64,000 bases of DNA, taken from Bacteroides sp. GTDB taxonomy: Bacteria; Bacteroidota; Bacteroidia; Bacteroidales; Bacteroidaceae. Of the stretch, positions 18,531 through 28,524 are shown piece after piece (within the stretch, counting starts at the first letter, position 1; each line of letters opens with the position of its first letter). Made by a program: the position numbers and the translations under genes. Under the pieces are notes generated by a model. That model worked only from the letters and a program-made list of their open reading frames with translations. It was not told the DNA's origin and ran no database searches. The DNA is taken from positions 124,001-188,000 of the forward strand of contig SUXW01000003.1 in assembly GCA_015060765.1 (NCBI GenBank). Direction: 5' to 3'.

Positions 18531-18965
18531 ATGCTCATATATAAAAACGAAACCCCTTCTTTAGAATCTATAAGAGATTTTTTTTATCTTACTGATAACG
18601 AATTTGATTTACCTTTAAGTCAAAAGGTGAATATTGAAGAGTATACTCTTAAATTATATACTTATGCTGATTTCTTTGTCTGTTATGATGATGATAGAAT
18701 CGTTGGTATGATTTGTTGTTATATGAATCGTCCCCCCGAAGCGTATATTTCACATGTATGTGTCTCTTCTGAATATCAAGGAAAGGGAATATTTAAGACG
18801 TTATTTAATTATGTTGTAGATCAGAGTCTAGAAAAACAATTTACTAAGATTTTGTTAGAAGTTTCAAAACTTAATAAAAAGGCTCAGACAATATATTGTG
18901 GCCTAGATTTTGTAGTAATGCAACAAAAAGATAACTCTTATATCATGAAAAAAACTTTAGTGTAA
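18531..18965 (+). CDS. GNAT-family N-acetyltransferase
   Basis: AYISHVCVSSEYQGKGIFKTLFNYVVDQ. Confidence 0.8.
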   Translation: MLIYKNETPSLESIRDFFYLTDNEFDLPLSQKVNIEEYTLKLYTYADFFVCYDDDRIVGMICCYMNRPPEAYISHVCVSSEYQGKGIFKTLFNYVVDQSLEKQFTKILLEVSKLNKKAQTIYCGLDFVVMQQKDNSYIMKKTLV

Positions 18966-18979
18966 AATATGTTACTGCT

Positions 18980-20326
18980 ATGACTAAAGTTATAACATAT
19001 GGTACCTTTGATTTATTACATCAAGGGCATATAAACCTGTTACGTAGAGCTAAAGATCTTGGCGACTATTTAATTGTTGGTGTAACCAATGATAACTTTG
19101 ATCGTGAACGTGGAAAGTTAAATGTACGTAACAATGTTCTTGAGCGAGTAGAAGCTGTGAGAGCTACAGGTTTAGCAGACCAAATAATAATAGAAGATTA
19201 TATAGGCCAAAAGATAGATGATATACAAAAGTATAATGTAGATGTCTTTGCTATAGGTTCAGATTGGGAAGGGAAATTTGATTATTTATCAGAATTCTGT
19301 AAAATTGTTTATTTACCTCGCACTGAAGGTATTTCATCAACAATGTTACGTAATGAATATCAAAGTGTTGTAAGGGTTGGTGTTATAGGTTGTGGACGTA
19401 TTGCTATACGGTTTATTCCAGAAGCAAATTTTGTAAGTGGGGTTTTTATCAGAGCGGTATATGATATTGATTTGAATAAGGCTACTTCTGTTGGTAATAA
19501 ATTTAAAATACCGGAAATTTGTCAGTCATGCGAAGAACTTATACAAAAAGTTGATGCGGTGTATATTGCTACTCCTCATTTATCTCATTATGGATATATC
19601 AAACAATCACTTTTAGCAAACAAACATGTACTTTGTGAAATACCAATGGTGTTAAATGGATGTCAAGCACGTGAATTGTATGAGTTGGCTGAAAGGAAAG
19701 GTCTGATATTGATGGAAGCAAACAAAACTGCTCATTGTCCTGCATTTAAACATCTGATGGTGATGATAAAAAGTGGGGTTATAGGGGAGATTGTTGATAT
19801 TGAGGCATCTTTGTCACGTTTGTTACCTGATAAAAAATCGCGTGAATTTGATGTTGAACAAGCTGGTGGAGCTATGTATGAATCCGCATCATATCCATTG
19901 TTACCTATTTTTAAATTATTAGGTATACACTATAAACATTTAAACATATATAGTCGGATGGAAAAAGGAGTGGATATCTATACGAAAGGAGTTATGTGCT
20001 TTCCACAAGCTATATGTTCTTTTAAAGTAGGCGTCGGAGTGAAGACGGAAGGTAATTTAGTTATATCAGGTACGAAAGGATATGCTTATGTGCCAGCTCC
20101 ATGGTGGAAGACTGATTATTTTGAATTACGATATGAAGATCAGAATGAAAATAAAAAGTTTTTCTATAAATGGGATGGCGATGGTTTGCGCTATGAAATA
20201 CAAGAATTTATCTCTTGTATCTTTAATAAACGCTTGAATTCAGTCCATTTATATTGCAAAGAGAGCATAGCAATGGCTGAAGTTATGCAACAATTTGCTG
20301 AGCGTAAGAATGTTATGATAATATAG
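18980..20326 (+). CDS. Fusion: TagD-like cytidylyltransferase + Gfo/Idh/MocA-type oxidoreductase
   Basis: VITYGTFDLLHQGHINLLRRAKDLGDYLIVGVTND then RVGVIGCGRIAIRF..DAVYIATPHLSHYGYIKQSLLANKHVLCEIPM in one 448-aa ORF. Confidence 0.9.
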   Translation: MTKVITYGTFDLLHQGHINLLRRAKDLGDYLIVGVTNDNFDRERGKLNVRNNVLERVEAVRATGLADQIIIEDYIGQKIDDIQKYNVDVFAIGSDWEGKFDYLSEFCKIVYLPRTEGISSTMLRNEYQSVVRVGVIGCGRIAIRFIPEANFVSGVFIRAVYDIDLNKATSVGNKFKIPEICQSCEELIQKVDAVYIATPHLSHYGYIKQSLLANKHVLCEIPMVLNGCQARELYELAERKGLILMEANKTAHCPAFKHLMVMIKSGVIGEIVDIEASLSRLLPDKKSREFDVEQAGGAMYESASYPLLPIFKLLGIHYKHLNIYSRMEKGVDIYTKGVMCFPQAICSFKVGVGVKTEGNLVISGTKGYAYVPAPWWKTDYFELRYEDQNENKKFFYKWDGDGLRYEIQEFISCIFNKRLNSVHLYCKESIAMAEVMQQFAERKNVMII

Positions 20327-20344
20327 AAAAAGGAAAATATAATA

Positions 20345-21241
20345 ATGAATGATTTGATTTTTAATATTCCAAAATGCTTTTATTCAGAAGAAATACGAAA
20401 TGGTTTTAAAATTTCTTCTGAAATGAAACATGTATGGGCTGTGCAACTTGAAATATTGAGTGAAATTATAAGGATTTGTGAAAAGTATAAGATAAAATAT
20501 TTTGCCATAGGTGGTACATTATTAGGAGCTGCTCGACATAAAGGTTATATTCCTTGGGATGATGATTTAGATATAGCTATGCCTCGTTTTGATTATGATA
20601 AGTTTTGTAAAATAGCACCTGGGGAATTTAGGTCTCCTTTTTTTCTTCAAACAGAAGAAACTGATCCAGGATATCTTTTGAGACATGCAAAAGTCAGGAA
20701 TAGTAATACTACTGGAATATTAACTAGTCAAAAAGATAATAAGTATCAATTTAACCAGGGTATATTTGTAGATATTTTCCCTTTGGATAAACTTCCAGAT
20801 GATATAGATGAAAGAAAGGTTTATTTCAATGATTTATATAAAGCATGGGGGGATGTTTATAAATATAGTGCTTATATAAATAGGAATGAAGGTTGTTTAC
20901 CTGAAAATAAATCTTTGGAGCAAATAGCAAATGAAGCACGAAGGTTAAATAGGCAATATGAAGAATTAGCTTCAAAATATGCAAATACTCTTTCAAGAGA
21001 GGAATGCATATTGGCTGTTACAATCCAATCAAATAAGATTGTTACATCATGTACATGGAATTGTGTAGATTTTGATGAAATAGAATATGTACCTTTTGAA
21101 TTTATGCGTATTCCTATTCCATATAAATATGATAATATCCTGACTAAACAATACGGTGATTGGAGAACGTTTGTTATAGCGGATAGTCTTCATGGTGAAG
21201 TCATTTTTAATGTAAATAAATCGTATAAAGATTTTATCTAA
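20345..21241 (+). CDS. LicD-family phosphotransferase
   Basis: YFAIGGTLLGAARHKGYIPWDDDLDIAMPRFDYDKF. Confidence 0.92.
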   Translation: MNDLIFNIPKCFYSEEIRNGFKISSEMKHVWAVQLEILSEIIRICEKYKIKYFAIGGTLLGAARHKGYIPWDDDLDIAMPRFDYDKFCKIAPGEFRSPFFLQTEETDPGYLLRHAKVRNSNTTGILTSQKDNKYQFNQGIFVDIFPLDKLPDDIDERKVYFNDLYKAWGDVYKYSAYINRNEGCLPENKSLEQIANEARRLNRQYEELASKYANTLSREECILAVTIQSNKIVTSCTWNCVDFDEIEYVPFEFMRIPIPYKYDNILTKQYGDWRTFVIADSLHGEVIFNVNKSYKDFI

Positions 21242-21264
21242 AAATTATTCTATTATAAAATCCT

Positions 21265-21975
21265 ATGAATATTGCTGTTATGCTTGCCGGTGGTACTGGT
21301 GAAAGAATGGGGGCTGGTCGTCCCAAACAATATTTGGAGATTGGCTCGAAACCTCTTATTGTTCATTGTCTGGAAATATTTCAAAAATCTCCTAATATTG
21401 ATGCAATTGAGATAGTTAGTCATGTAGATTGGATTGAACATGTTTGGGAGTTAGCTAAGAAATTTAATATAACCAAATTGAAGTGGATTTGTGAAGGAGG
21501 GTGTTCTTGCCAAGAATCAACTCGAAATGGTATATTTAATTTGAAGGGAAAGATTGATGATGATGATCTTCTGATGTTTGTTATGAGTAGTAGTCCTTTT
21601 GTCACGGAAGAAATCATAGAAGATTCTATAAAAGTATGTAGACAGTATGGAAGTGCTTTTGCATGTATGCAAAGTAAGTACAATTTAGCATATACGGAAG
21701 ATAATATATCTTCATCGATGATAAATTTTAAGGAAAAGAACAAAACAATCAATATGCCATGGACTTCAAGTTTTGGCGAATTTTATGCGTCATATAAAAA
21801 GGCCTACGATGAGGGAATAGAAACATATTCTTATTCGTATGTACCTACTTTATGGTTGGCTTTAGGAAAGAAAATTTATTTTTCTTTAGATTCAACAAAA
21901 AATATGTTACATGCAACATATAAAGACGATCTGGAAATATTTGAAGCAGTTTTAAAACTTGAAAATAGATTATAA
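21265..21975 (+). CDS. IspD/TarI-like cytidylyltransferase, divergent
   Basis: NIAVMLAGGTGERMGAGRPKQYLEIGSKPLIVHCLEIF. Confidence 0.85.
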   Translation: MNIAVMLAGGTGERMGAGRPKQYLEIGSKPLIVHCLEIFQKSPNIDAIEIVSHVDWIEHVWELAKKFNITKLKWICEGGCSCQESTRNGIFNLKGKIDDDDLLMFVMSSSPFVTEEIIEDSIKVCRQYGSAFACMQSKYNLAYTEDNISSSMINFKEKNKTINMPWTSSFGEFYASYKKAYDEGIETYSYSYVPTLWLALGKKIYFSLDSTKNMLHATYKDDLEIFEAVLKLENRL

Positions 21976-21977
21976 TT

Positions 21978-23507
21978 ATGAAATATTTAATAGGAGTAGA
22001 CGAAGGTACGACTGGATGTAAATCGTGTATATTTGATCAGAATGGAAATATTGTTTCTTCCGCTTCAAGAGAGTATCCCAGTTATTATCCACACCCTGGA
22101 TGGGTAGAGCAAGATATAGAAGAAATTAAATTAGCAGTCTTTGACTCAATAAAAGAATGTGTTATTTCTGCAGGTCGAATGGGAGTAAAATCGGAAGATA
22201 TTGTAGCTATCAGTCATTCAAATCAAGGAATTACTATGGTTCTTCTTGATGAAAATGAGAAGCCTGTGAGAAATCGCACTATAGGATGGCAGGATTTGAG
22301 ATATGTGGACATGCTTCCCGATATTCTTAAAAATGTAGATACAGAACGTTATTGGAACACAGGAGGGATGATGTTCGGTACCTATAATATTGCTGTATTG
22401 AATTGGTTGCAAAAATATGAACCGGAAAATTGGTCAAGGGTTCGTCACATTTGTTCGCATCAAGATTATTTTTTAAGACAATATGGAGCTGATGGCTTTT
22501 ATATTGACGAAGGATGTGTTAATTTTTTATCAATGGCAGACTATCGCACAAATGAATGGAATGAGTATATGATGGGGTTGTTCAATGTTACTAAGGAGCA
22601 ACTACCAATACCCATACATACACCAGGTACAGTTGTTGGATATGTAAAAGAACCATTTTCTGCATTAACGGGTTTGCCTATTGGTTGTAAGGTTTGTTTG
22701 GGTGGATTAGACACAAATTGTTGTTCTTTAGGGGCAGGAGCCATGGAGGCTGGTACTCAAGTTTTGACAATGGGTACAGCAGGTGTATCAATTTTAATTT
22801 CCGATAAAGGCGAGCTTGACCCTAATAAAAGAATTACTGTACGTTCAAATCCAGGATTCGGCAATTATCAGTATTACATCATGACAAATACTGGAGCATC
22901 ATCTTTTAGATGGTTTAGAGATGAATTATGTTCCATGGAAGCTGCGACTGCAAAATTGATGAAGATTGATCCATATAATATCATTACTTCCATAGCTGAA
23001 AACAGTAAACCTGGCGCCAATGGTGTTGTTGCGTTAACTTGTTTTCAAGGTTCTCATACACGTATCAAAAACGAAAAGGCACGTGGAACGTTTTTTGGTA
23101 TTAACTTAGGAACGACTAAGGCGGACATAGCTCAAGCTATATTGGAAGGTATTTGTTTTGAAATGAAGGATATTTTAAAAATGAATGAAGAACTATATGG
23201 AAATAAAGTTCGTAATTTACGTTTGTGTGGTGGAGTTTCTCGTAGTCCATATTGGTGTCAAATGTTTGCAGATATTATGGGTAAACCGATTGAACTTTTA
23301 GAAGCAAAGGAACTAGGATGTCTTGGTGCAGCTATGTGTGCTGGTATTGGAGCTGGTTTGTTTACCAATGTTTCAGACGCTGTAGATAAGGTGGTACGAA
23401 TCAAAGAAGTATTTACTCCAGATCAAAATAGAAAAACTTTATATAATGAAATTATTGAGCAATGGAATAATTGTATGAAGTTTTCTAATAATGAAATATA
23501 CAAATAA
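21978..23507 (+). CDS. FGGY-family carbohydrate/polyol kinase
   Basis: YLIGVDEGTTGCKSCIFDQNG; GGLDTNCCSLGAGAMEAGTQVLTMGTAG; LRLCGGVSRSPYWCQMFADIMGKPIE. Confidence 0.92.
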   Translation: MKYLIGVDEGTTGCKSCIFDQNGNIVSSASREYPSYYPHPGWVEQDIEEIKLAVFDSIKECVISAGRMGVKSEDIVAISHSNQGITMVLLDENEKPVRNRTIGWQDLRYVDMLPDILKNVDTERYWNTGGMMFGTYNIAVLNWLQKYEPENWSRVRHICSHQDYFLRQYGADGFYIDEGCVNFLSMADYRTNEWNEYMMGLFNVTKEQLPIPIHTPGTVVGYVKEPFSALTGLPIGCKVCLGGLDTNCCSLGAGAMEAGTQVLTMGTAGVSILISDKGELDPNKRITVRSNPGFGNYQYYIMTNTGASSFRWFRDELCSMEAATAKLMKIDPYNIITSIAENSKPGANGVVALTCFQGSHTRIKNEKARGTFFGINLGTTKADIAQAILEGICFEMKDILKMNEELYGNKVRNLRLCGGVSRSPYWCQMFADIMGKPIELLEAKELGCLGAAMCAGIGAGLFTNVSDAVDKVVRIKEVFTPDQNRKTLYNEIIEQWNNCMKFSNNEIYK

Positions 23508-23535
23508 ATGGTAATATCAAATTGATATGATATAA

Positions 23536-24390
23536 ATGATGGAACAATCTAATATTGTTGTTAGCGTAATTTGTAATACTTATAATCACGAACTATACAT
23601 ACGTCAATGTTTAGAAGGATTTGTGATGCAAAAAGCATCTTTTAAATTTGAGGTACTTATTCACGATGATGCTTCGACGGATAAAACTGTTGATATAATC
23701 AGAGAATATGAAGCGCAGTATCCAGATATAATTAAACCTATATATCAGACAGAGAATCAATATTCCAAAAAAACTGGGATAATGAAAACTTTTCAATATC
23801 CTCGTGTGAAAGGTAAATATATAGCATTATGTGAAGGGGATGATTATTGGATAGATCCATTAAAATTACAGAAACAGGTAGATTTTATGGAAGGACATCC
23901 TAATCATTCACTTTGTTTTCATGCTCATAATAATGAATATTCAAATGGAAAATCAGATGCTATAAGACGTTATTCTACAGATATGATAGAATGCCCTATG
24001 GAAGATATTATCATGGGTGGAGGTGGATTTATGGCAACGAATTCAATGGTATATAAGGCGGGTATTCATAAGAGTTATCCGGAATGGGTTAAAATGTGTC
24101 CTGTGGGTGATTTGCCTTTAATGTTACTTTTATCAACAAAGGGTAGTGTTGGTTATATAAATGAAATAATGTCATGTTATCGAATTTCATCAATAGGTTC
24201 ATGGTCACAAAGAATGTCATGTGATATAAAAAAACAAATTGATCATAATTCAAAAATAAAAAGAATGTGGATTGCCTATGATTCCTATACAGAAAGAAGA
24301 TATCATTGGATTATTGTAAGAAAGATATTAAAGAATGATTGGAATCTATTAAAAACAATTTTATTACATCTAATAAAAATATTTAAATGA
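23536..24390 (+). CDS. Glycosyltransferase family 2
   Basis: VVSVICNTYNHELYIRQCLEGFVMQ..LIHDDASTDKTVDIIREYEAQYPD; CEGDDYW. Confidence 0.92.
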   Translation: MMEQSNIVVSVICNTYNHELYIRQCLEGFVMQKASFKFEVLIHDDASTDKTVDIIREYEAQYPDIIKPIYQTENQYSKKTGIMKTFQYPRVKGKYIALCEGDDYWIDPLKLQKQVDFMEGHPNHSLCFHAHNNEYSNGKSDAIRRYSTDMIECPMEDIIMGGGGFMATNSMVYKAGIHKSYPEWVKMCPVGDLPLMLLLSTKGSVGYINEIMSCYRISSIGSWSQRMSCDIKKQIDHNSKIKRMWIAYDSYTERRYHWIIVRKILKNDWNLLKTILLHLIKIFK

Positions 24391-25499
24391 AAGTTATAAT
24401 TGCTGGAGATTTCGCTCCTAGAGCAAGATTGGCAAAACAAATTGAAAATAAAAGATTTGGGGAAATCTTTCCAGATAAATTAGTTAAAATAATAAAGTCT
24501 GCTGATTATTCATTAGTAAATTTTGAAAGTCCTGTTATAGAAGATGGTTTTGAACCAATAGAAAAATGTGGTCCTAGTTTAGGATGTTCTTCAAATGCAG
24601 TAGATGCTATAAAATATGCAGGTTTTACAGCTGTCACTATGGCTAATAATCATATACTTGATTATGGTTCTAACGGCCTATCAAAATCTGTAGAGTGTTG
24701 TAAAAATAGTGGATTAGATGTTGTCGGAGTTGGAAATAATCTTCAAGATGCAGAGAAAATACTTTATGTAAAAAAAAACGAGAAAATATTAGCTGTTATT
24801 AATTGTTGTGAACATGAATTTTCTATAGCAACTTCTACAACATCTGGGGCAAATCCATTAAATCCCATTCGTCAATATTATAGTATTCAAGAAGCTAGAA
24901 AGAATGCCGATTATGTGTTGATAATAGTACATGGTGGACATGAACATTATCAGTTGCCATCGCCTAGAATGCAAGAAATATATCGTTTTTTTATTGATGC
25001 GGGTGCTGATGTTGTTGTGAATCATCATCAACATTGTTATTCTGGCTATGAAATATATAATAGTAAGTTAATTTTTTATGGTTTAGGTAATTTTTGTTTT
25101 GATTGGGAAGGCGCTCAAGATAAAAAATGGACTGAAGGATATTTTATTATGGTAGATTTTAATTCAATTCTTTCTTTTAAAATATACCCTTATTGTCAAT
25201 ATGGTATTGAAGCTAATATCAAAATCCTAAATGAAGATAATTTGACTATAGAAATAGAAAAATTGAATAATATTATATATGATAATAAACTTCTAAATCT
25301 AGCGATGGATTCATATTTAAAGGAATCTACTAAAGATTTAAAAAATATTTTTTCTCCAATTAGGAATCGTTATATCAATTATGTATGGAGAAAATTATTT
25401 CCTCCTTTTTTATCTAATAAAAGTAGATTATTCATTTTGGCACATTTACAGTGTGAATCACATATCGTAAAAGTATTATATAAATTAAGAATGAAATAA
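24387..25499 (+). CDS. CapA-family protein (metallophosphatase fold)
   Basis: VIIAGDFAPRARL; VTMANNHILDYGSNGL; VIIVHGGHEHYQLPSPRMQEIYRFFIDAGADVVVNHHQH. Confidence 0.88.
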   Translation: MKVIIAGDFAPRARLAKQIENKRFGEIFPDKLVKIIKSADYSLVNFESPVIEDGFEPIEKCGPSLGCSSNAVDAIKYAGFTAVTMANNHILDYGSNGLSKSVECCKNSGLDVVGVGNNLQDAEKILYVKKNEKILAVINCCEHEFSIATSTTSGANPLNPIRQYYSIQEARKNADYVLIIVHGGHEHYQLPSPRMQEIYRFFIDAGADVVVNHHQHCYSGYEIYNSKLIFYGLGNFCFDWEGAQDKKWTEGYFIMVDFNSILSFKIYPYCQYGIEANIKILNEDNLTIEIEKLNNIIYDNKLLNLAMDSYLKESTKDLKNIFSPIRNRYINYVWRKLFPPFLSNKSRLFILAHLQCESHIVKVLYKLRMK

Positions 25500-25501
25500 T
25501 T

Positions 25502-26086
25502 ATGAAAGTAATTAGAATAATTCAGTTTTTTTTATCTACAATATTTGTATGGCCTGCAAAATTTCTTTATGTTTTATCATCTGATAATATTAGACAATTA
25601 ATAGATTCTGATATTAAAGAAATGAATATAAGAACAAAACAAAAAATCCATCGAGGACTTTTATATTGGCTTGTATTTTACCCACCCTATCGAAATCTGT
25701 TTTATTTTCGTATAGGGAGAAAATCTAGATTGATATCTTGGTTTTTAAAACCATATCCTTTATTTTTTATAGGTGTAAGGGAAAAATTTGAAGGAAATGC
25801 ATATGTACTTAATCATCCTTATGGAACAATAATTAATGCAAAAAGTATAGGATATAATTTTACAATCTGTCAATTAACAACGATTGGTAACAAGACGCAT
25901 GGTAAAAATGATTTAGTACCTACAATCGGTAACAATGTTTCTGTTGGTGCGAATGTGAATATTATTGGTGATATAAAAATTGGTAACAATGTGATAATAG
26001 GTGCAGGTACTGTAGTTGTTAAAGATGTTCCTGATAATTGTATAGTAGTAGGTAATCCAATGAGAATTATATATAAACAAAATTAA
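25502..26086 (+). CDS. Serine acetyltransferase-like hexapeptide transferase
   Basis: TIGNKTHGKNDLVPTIGNNVSVGANVNIIGDIKIGNNVIIGAGTVVVKDVPDNCIVVGNPMR. Confidence 0.88.
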   Translation: MKVIRIIQFFLSTIFVWPAKFLYVLSSDNIRQLIDSDIKEMNIRTKQKIHRGLLYWLVFYPPYRNLFYFRIGRKSRLISWFLKPYPLFFIGVREKFEGNAYVLNHPYGTIINAKSIGYNFTICQLTTIGNKTHGKNDLVPTIGNNVSVGANVNIIGDIKIGNNVIIGAGTVVVKDVPDNCIVVGNPMRIIYKQN

Positions 26087-26143
26087 GTACAAAATATAAA
26101 TGCTCAACGAATTGGTATTTTACGTAGAATAACAAATAATACA

Positions 26144-27079
26144 ATGAATAAATTATATAAAGCAGTTATTTTATTGTTTAAGGATAGGAAACGTTTATTG
26201 TTTTTATTATTAATAAGAATAGCAATTTTATTCCCAGATAAATTATATCTTTCATTATTGTTTCGACTTAAAATGGGATATTGGTTTGATTGGAATAATC
26301 CAAAATCTTTTTCTGAAAAATTACAATGGCTTAAATTATATAATAGAAATCCTTTATATAGTCAATTGGTAGATAAATATGAAGTGAAAAATTATGTGTC
26401 CAAACAAATAGGACAGAATTATATAATTTCAACATTAGGAGTTTGGGATAAACCGGAATATATTGATTGGGATATTTTACCAACTAAATTCGTTTTAAAA
26501 ACCACTCATGGTGGTGGTGGTGTAGGAGTTATAGTATGTAAAGATAAGTCTTTATTAGATAAGCAAAGTGCAATACTAAAACTTAAAAAAGCAATGAAAC
26601 AAGATATTTTTACGGCTTTAAGAGAGTGGCCTTATAAAAATGTCAAACCAAGAATAATTGCTGAAGAATTTGTAGAGGAGACTGAAAATAATCAAAATGA
26701 AGATTTACAAGACTATAAGTTTTATTGTTTTGGAGGTGAACCTAAATTAATGATGATTTCAACTGGCCGAAGTACTGGTAATTTATGTTTTGATTATTAT
26801 GATATGGACTGGAATAAAGTTCCTTTGGTTTGGGATAAGCCTAATTCTAATATTACTCATTTTTGTCCATCATGTTTTGATGAAATGAAAAATCTATGTA
26901 GAATATTATCCAAAGATATACCTCATGTTAGATGCGATTTTTATGTTGTAAATAATAAGCCTTTATTTGGAGAATTGACTTTTTTTGATAGCTCAGGGTT
27001 TTCAAAATTTGAAGATGAAAAGTGGAATTTTAAAATTGGAGAATGGATTGATATACCATCTCATAGAATATTGAAATGA
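26144..27079 (+). CDS. TupA-like ATP-grasp protein
   Basis: NPKSFSEKLQWLKLYNRNPLYSQLVDKYEVKNYV; FVLKTTHGGGGVGVIVCKDKS; VRCDFYVVNNKPLFGELTFFDSSGF. Confidence 0.88.
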   Translation: MNKLYKAVILLFKDRKRLLFLLLIRIAILFPDKLYLSLLFRLKMGYWFDWNNPKSFSEKLQWLKLYNRNPLYSQLVDKYEVKNYVSKQIGQNYIISTLGVWDKPEYIDWDILPTKFVLKTTHGGGGVGVIVCKDKSLLDKQSAILKLKKAMKQDIFTALREWPYKNVKPRIIAEEFVEETENNQNEDLQDYKFYCFGGEPKLMMISTGRSTGNLCFDYYDMDWNKVPLVWDKPNSNITHFCPSCFDEMKNLCRILSKDIPHVRCDFYVVNNKPLFGELTFFDSSGFSKFEDEKWNFKIGEWIDIPSHRILK

Positions 27080-27134
27080 ATAAGCTTTAATTGAATAATG
27101 TAGGAGCTAATAGTTTGTTTATTAAATTTATAGA

Positions 27135-28463
27135 ATGATTTTTCTTCTTCCGTTTTTAGGATTTTTAATACCTATTGCTATTAAAAACAATAATGTTGTA
27201 GCTAGACGTTTTAGTCTCTTTATAATTGCTATGTGGACTTTTATATTTTTTATCTCTTTACAAAATCCATATGGTTTGTTACCAGTTTCAGCTAAAACAT
27301 ATACTTTATTATTAATATATGTTTGTTCATTAGTTATAGGGCTTTCTGTATCAAATAAAAGAAATGTAAATAGTTCAAAGTATATTAAGTTTGATAATGT
27401 AATACAAAAGCAATTAGATTATTTGTTAGATAATAAATATGTTTTAATTATTGTTAGTATTTGTATCCTTTTCTTACTTTATATATTTTCAAAACAACAA
27501 GCAATCCTATTACAAATTTCTGCGATGCAACTTAGAAACGAAGGTGTTCAAGATTTGTTGTTTGAAGGTAATAGCCTTTTAGGATTATTCAATAATTTTG
27601 TTGTAAAACCATTCACTTTTATAATTGAAATCTTGGTAGCTTATGTATTACTATATAGACGTACAAAGGTGTTACCATTATTCTTATTTACTACGGAAGT
27701 ATTATTAAGTGCGTTGATTGGTGGATCTAGAGGAGTTTTTTTAAAAATTTTGGTATATATAATTTTTATATATTTTTGTTGTCCCTTTTTGCAAAACAAA
27801 TCAAGTCGAAAAGCTAATTTAAAATTATTATTGAGTGTTTTAGTTTTTGCTATTATAATTTTTACTACTGTTTCATATTTGACAGCTCAACGATTGTATA
27901 ATATAAAAGAATTTTCTATAGATGCAGTTTTACTTGGTTTTGATTCGATGTTGATACATATAGAAACATATCTAGTAGGTCCATTTCGTGCTTTAGATTA
28001 TGCTTTTGAAAACGATTATTTTAATAAATTAGGAGGCCCTACATTAGGTCGTTCCACATTAGGCTTTATCGAAGGATTTTTTGAAATATTTTTTGGGAAA
28101 TTAGGGATTGATTATACACCAGCAAATAATATAATATACAAAACTTTGCAAAATAATTGGATATGGATTGGACGTGATTTTAATTTTGCATATACCCCTC
28201 TTTTAAATTATTATATGGATTTTGGCTTATTAGGAATACTCATAATTCCATTTGTTTTTGGTATGATAATTAAAAAATATTGCTTAAAACTATATAGATC
28301 AAAAAATTTGGCTATCTTATTTTTACTAGCCTTTTTTTTTAATGTGATATTTGAATCTCATTTTGGGTGGGTATTATATCATTGGAATTGTTTTTTGATT
28401 TTAATATATATATATATAATATATAAATATTTTAACAAAAGAATCAATGATTTTGATAATTAA
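27135..28463 (+). CDS. Oligosaccharide repeat-unit polymerase (Wzy-like)
   Basis: Polytopic hydrophobic protein in CPS context. Confidence 0.75.
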   Translation: MIFLLPFLGFLIPIAIKNNNVVARRFSLFIIAMWTFIFFISLQNPYGLLPVSAKTYTLLLIYVCSLVIGLSVSNKRNVNSSKYIKFDNVIQKQLDYLLDNKYVLIIVSICILFLLYIFSKQQAILLQISAMQLRNEGVQDLLFEGNSLLGLFNNFVVKPFTFIIEILVAYVLLYRRTKVLPLFLFTTEVLLSALIGGSRGVFLKILVYIIFIYFCCPFLQNKSSRKANLKLLLSVLVFAIIIFTTVSYLTAQRLYNIKEFSIDAVLLGFDSMLIHIETYLVGPFRALDYAFENDYFNKLGGPTLGRSTLGFIEGFFEIFFGKLGIDYTPANNIIYKTLQNNWIWIGRDFNFAYTPLLNYYMDFGLLGILIIPFVFGMIIKKYCLKLYRSKNLAILFLLAFFFNVIFESHFGWVLYHWNCFLILIYIYIIYKYFNKRINDFDN

Positions 28464-28524
28464 GTTGATTGCAAATTTATCTCATTGAAAATGTTTTAAC
28501 ATTTATAATGAGTGACATTAATAT

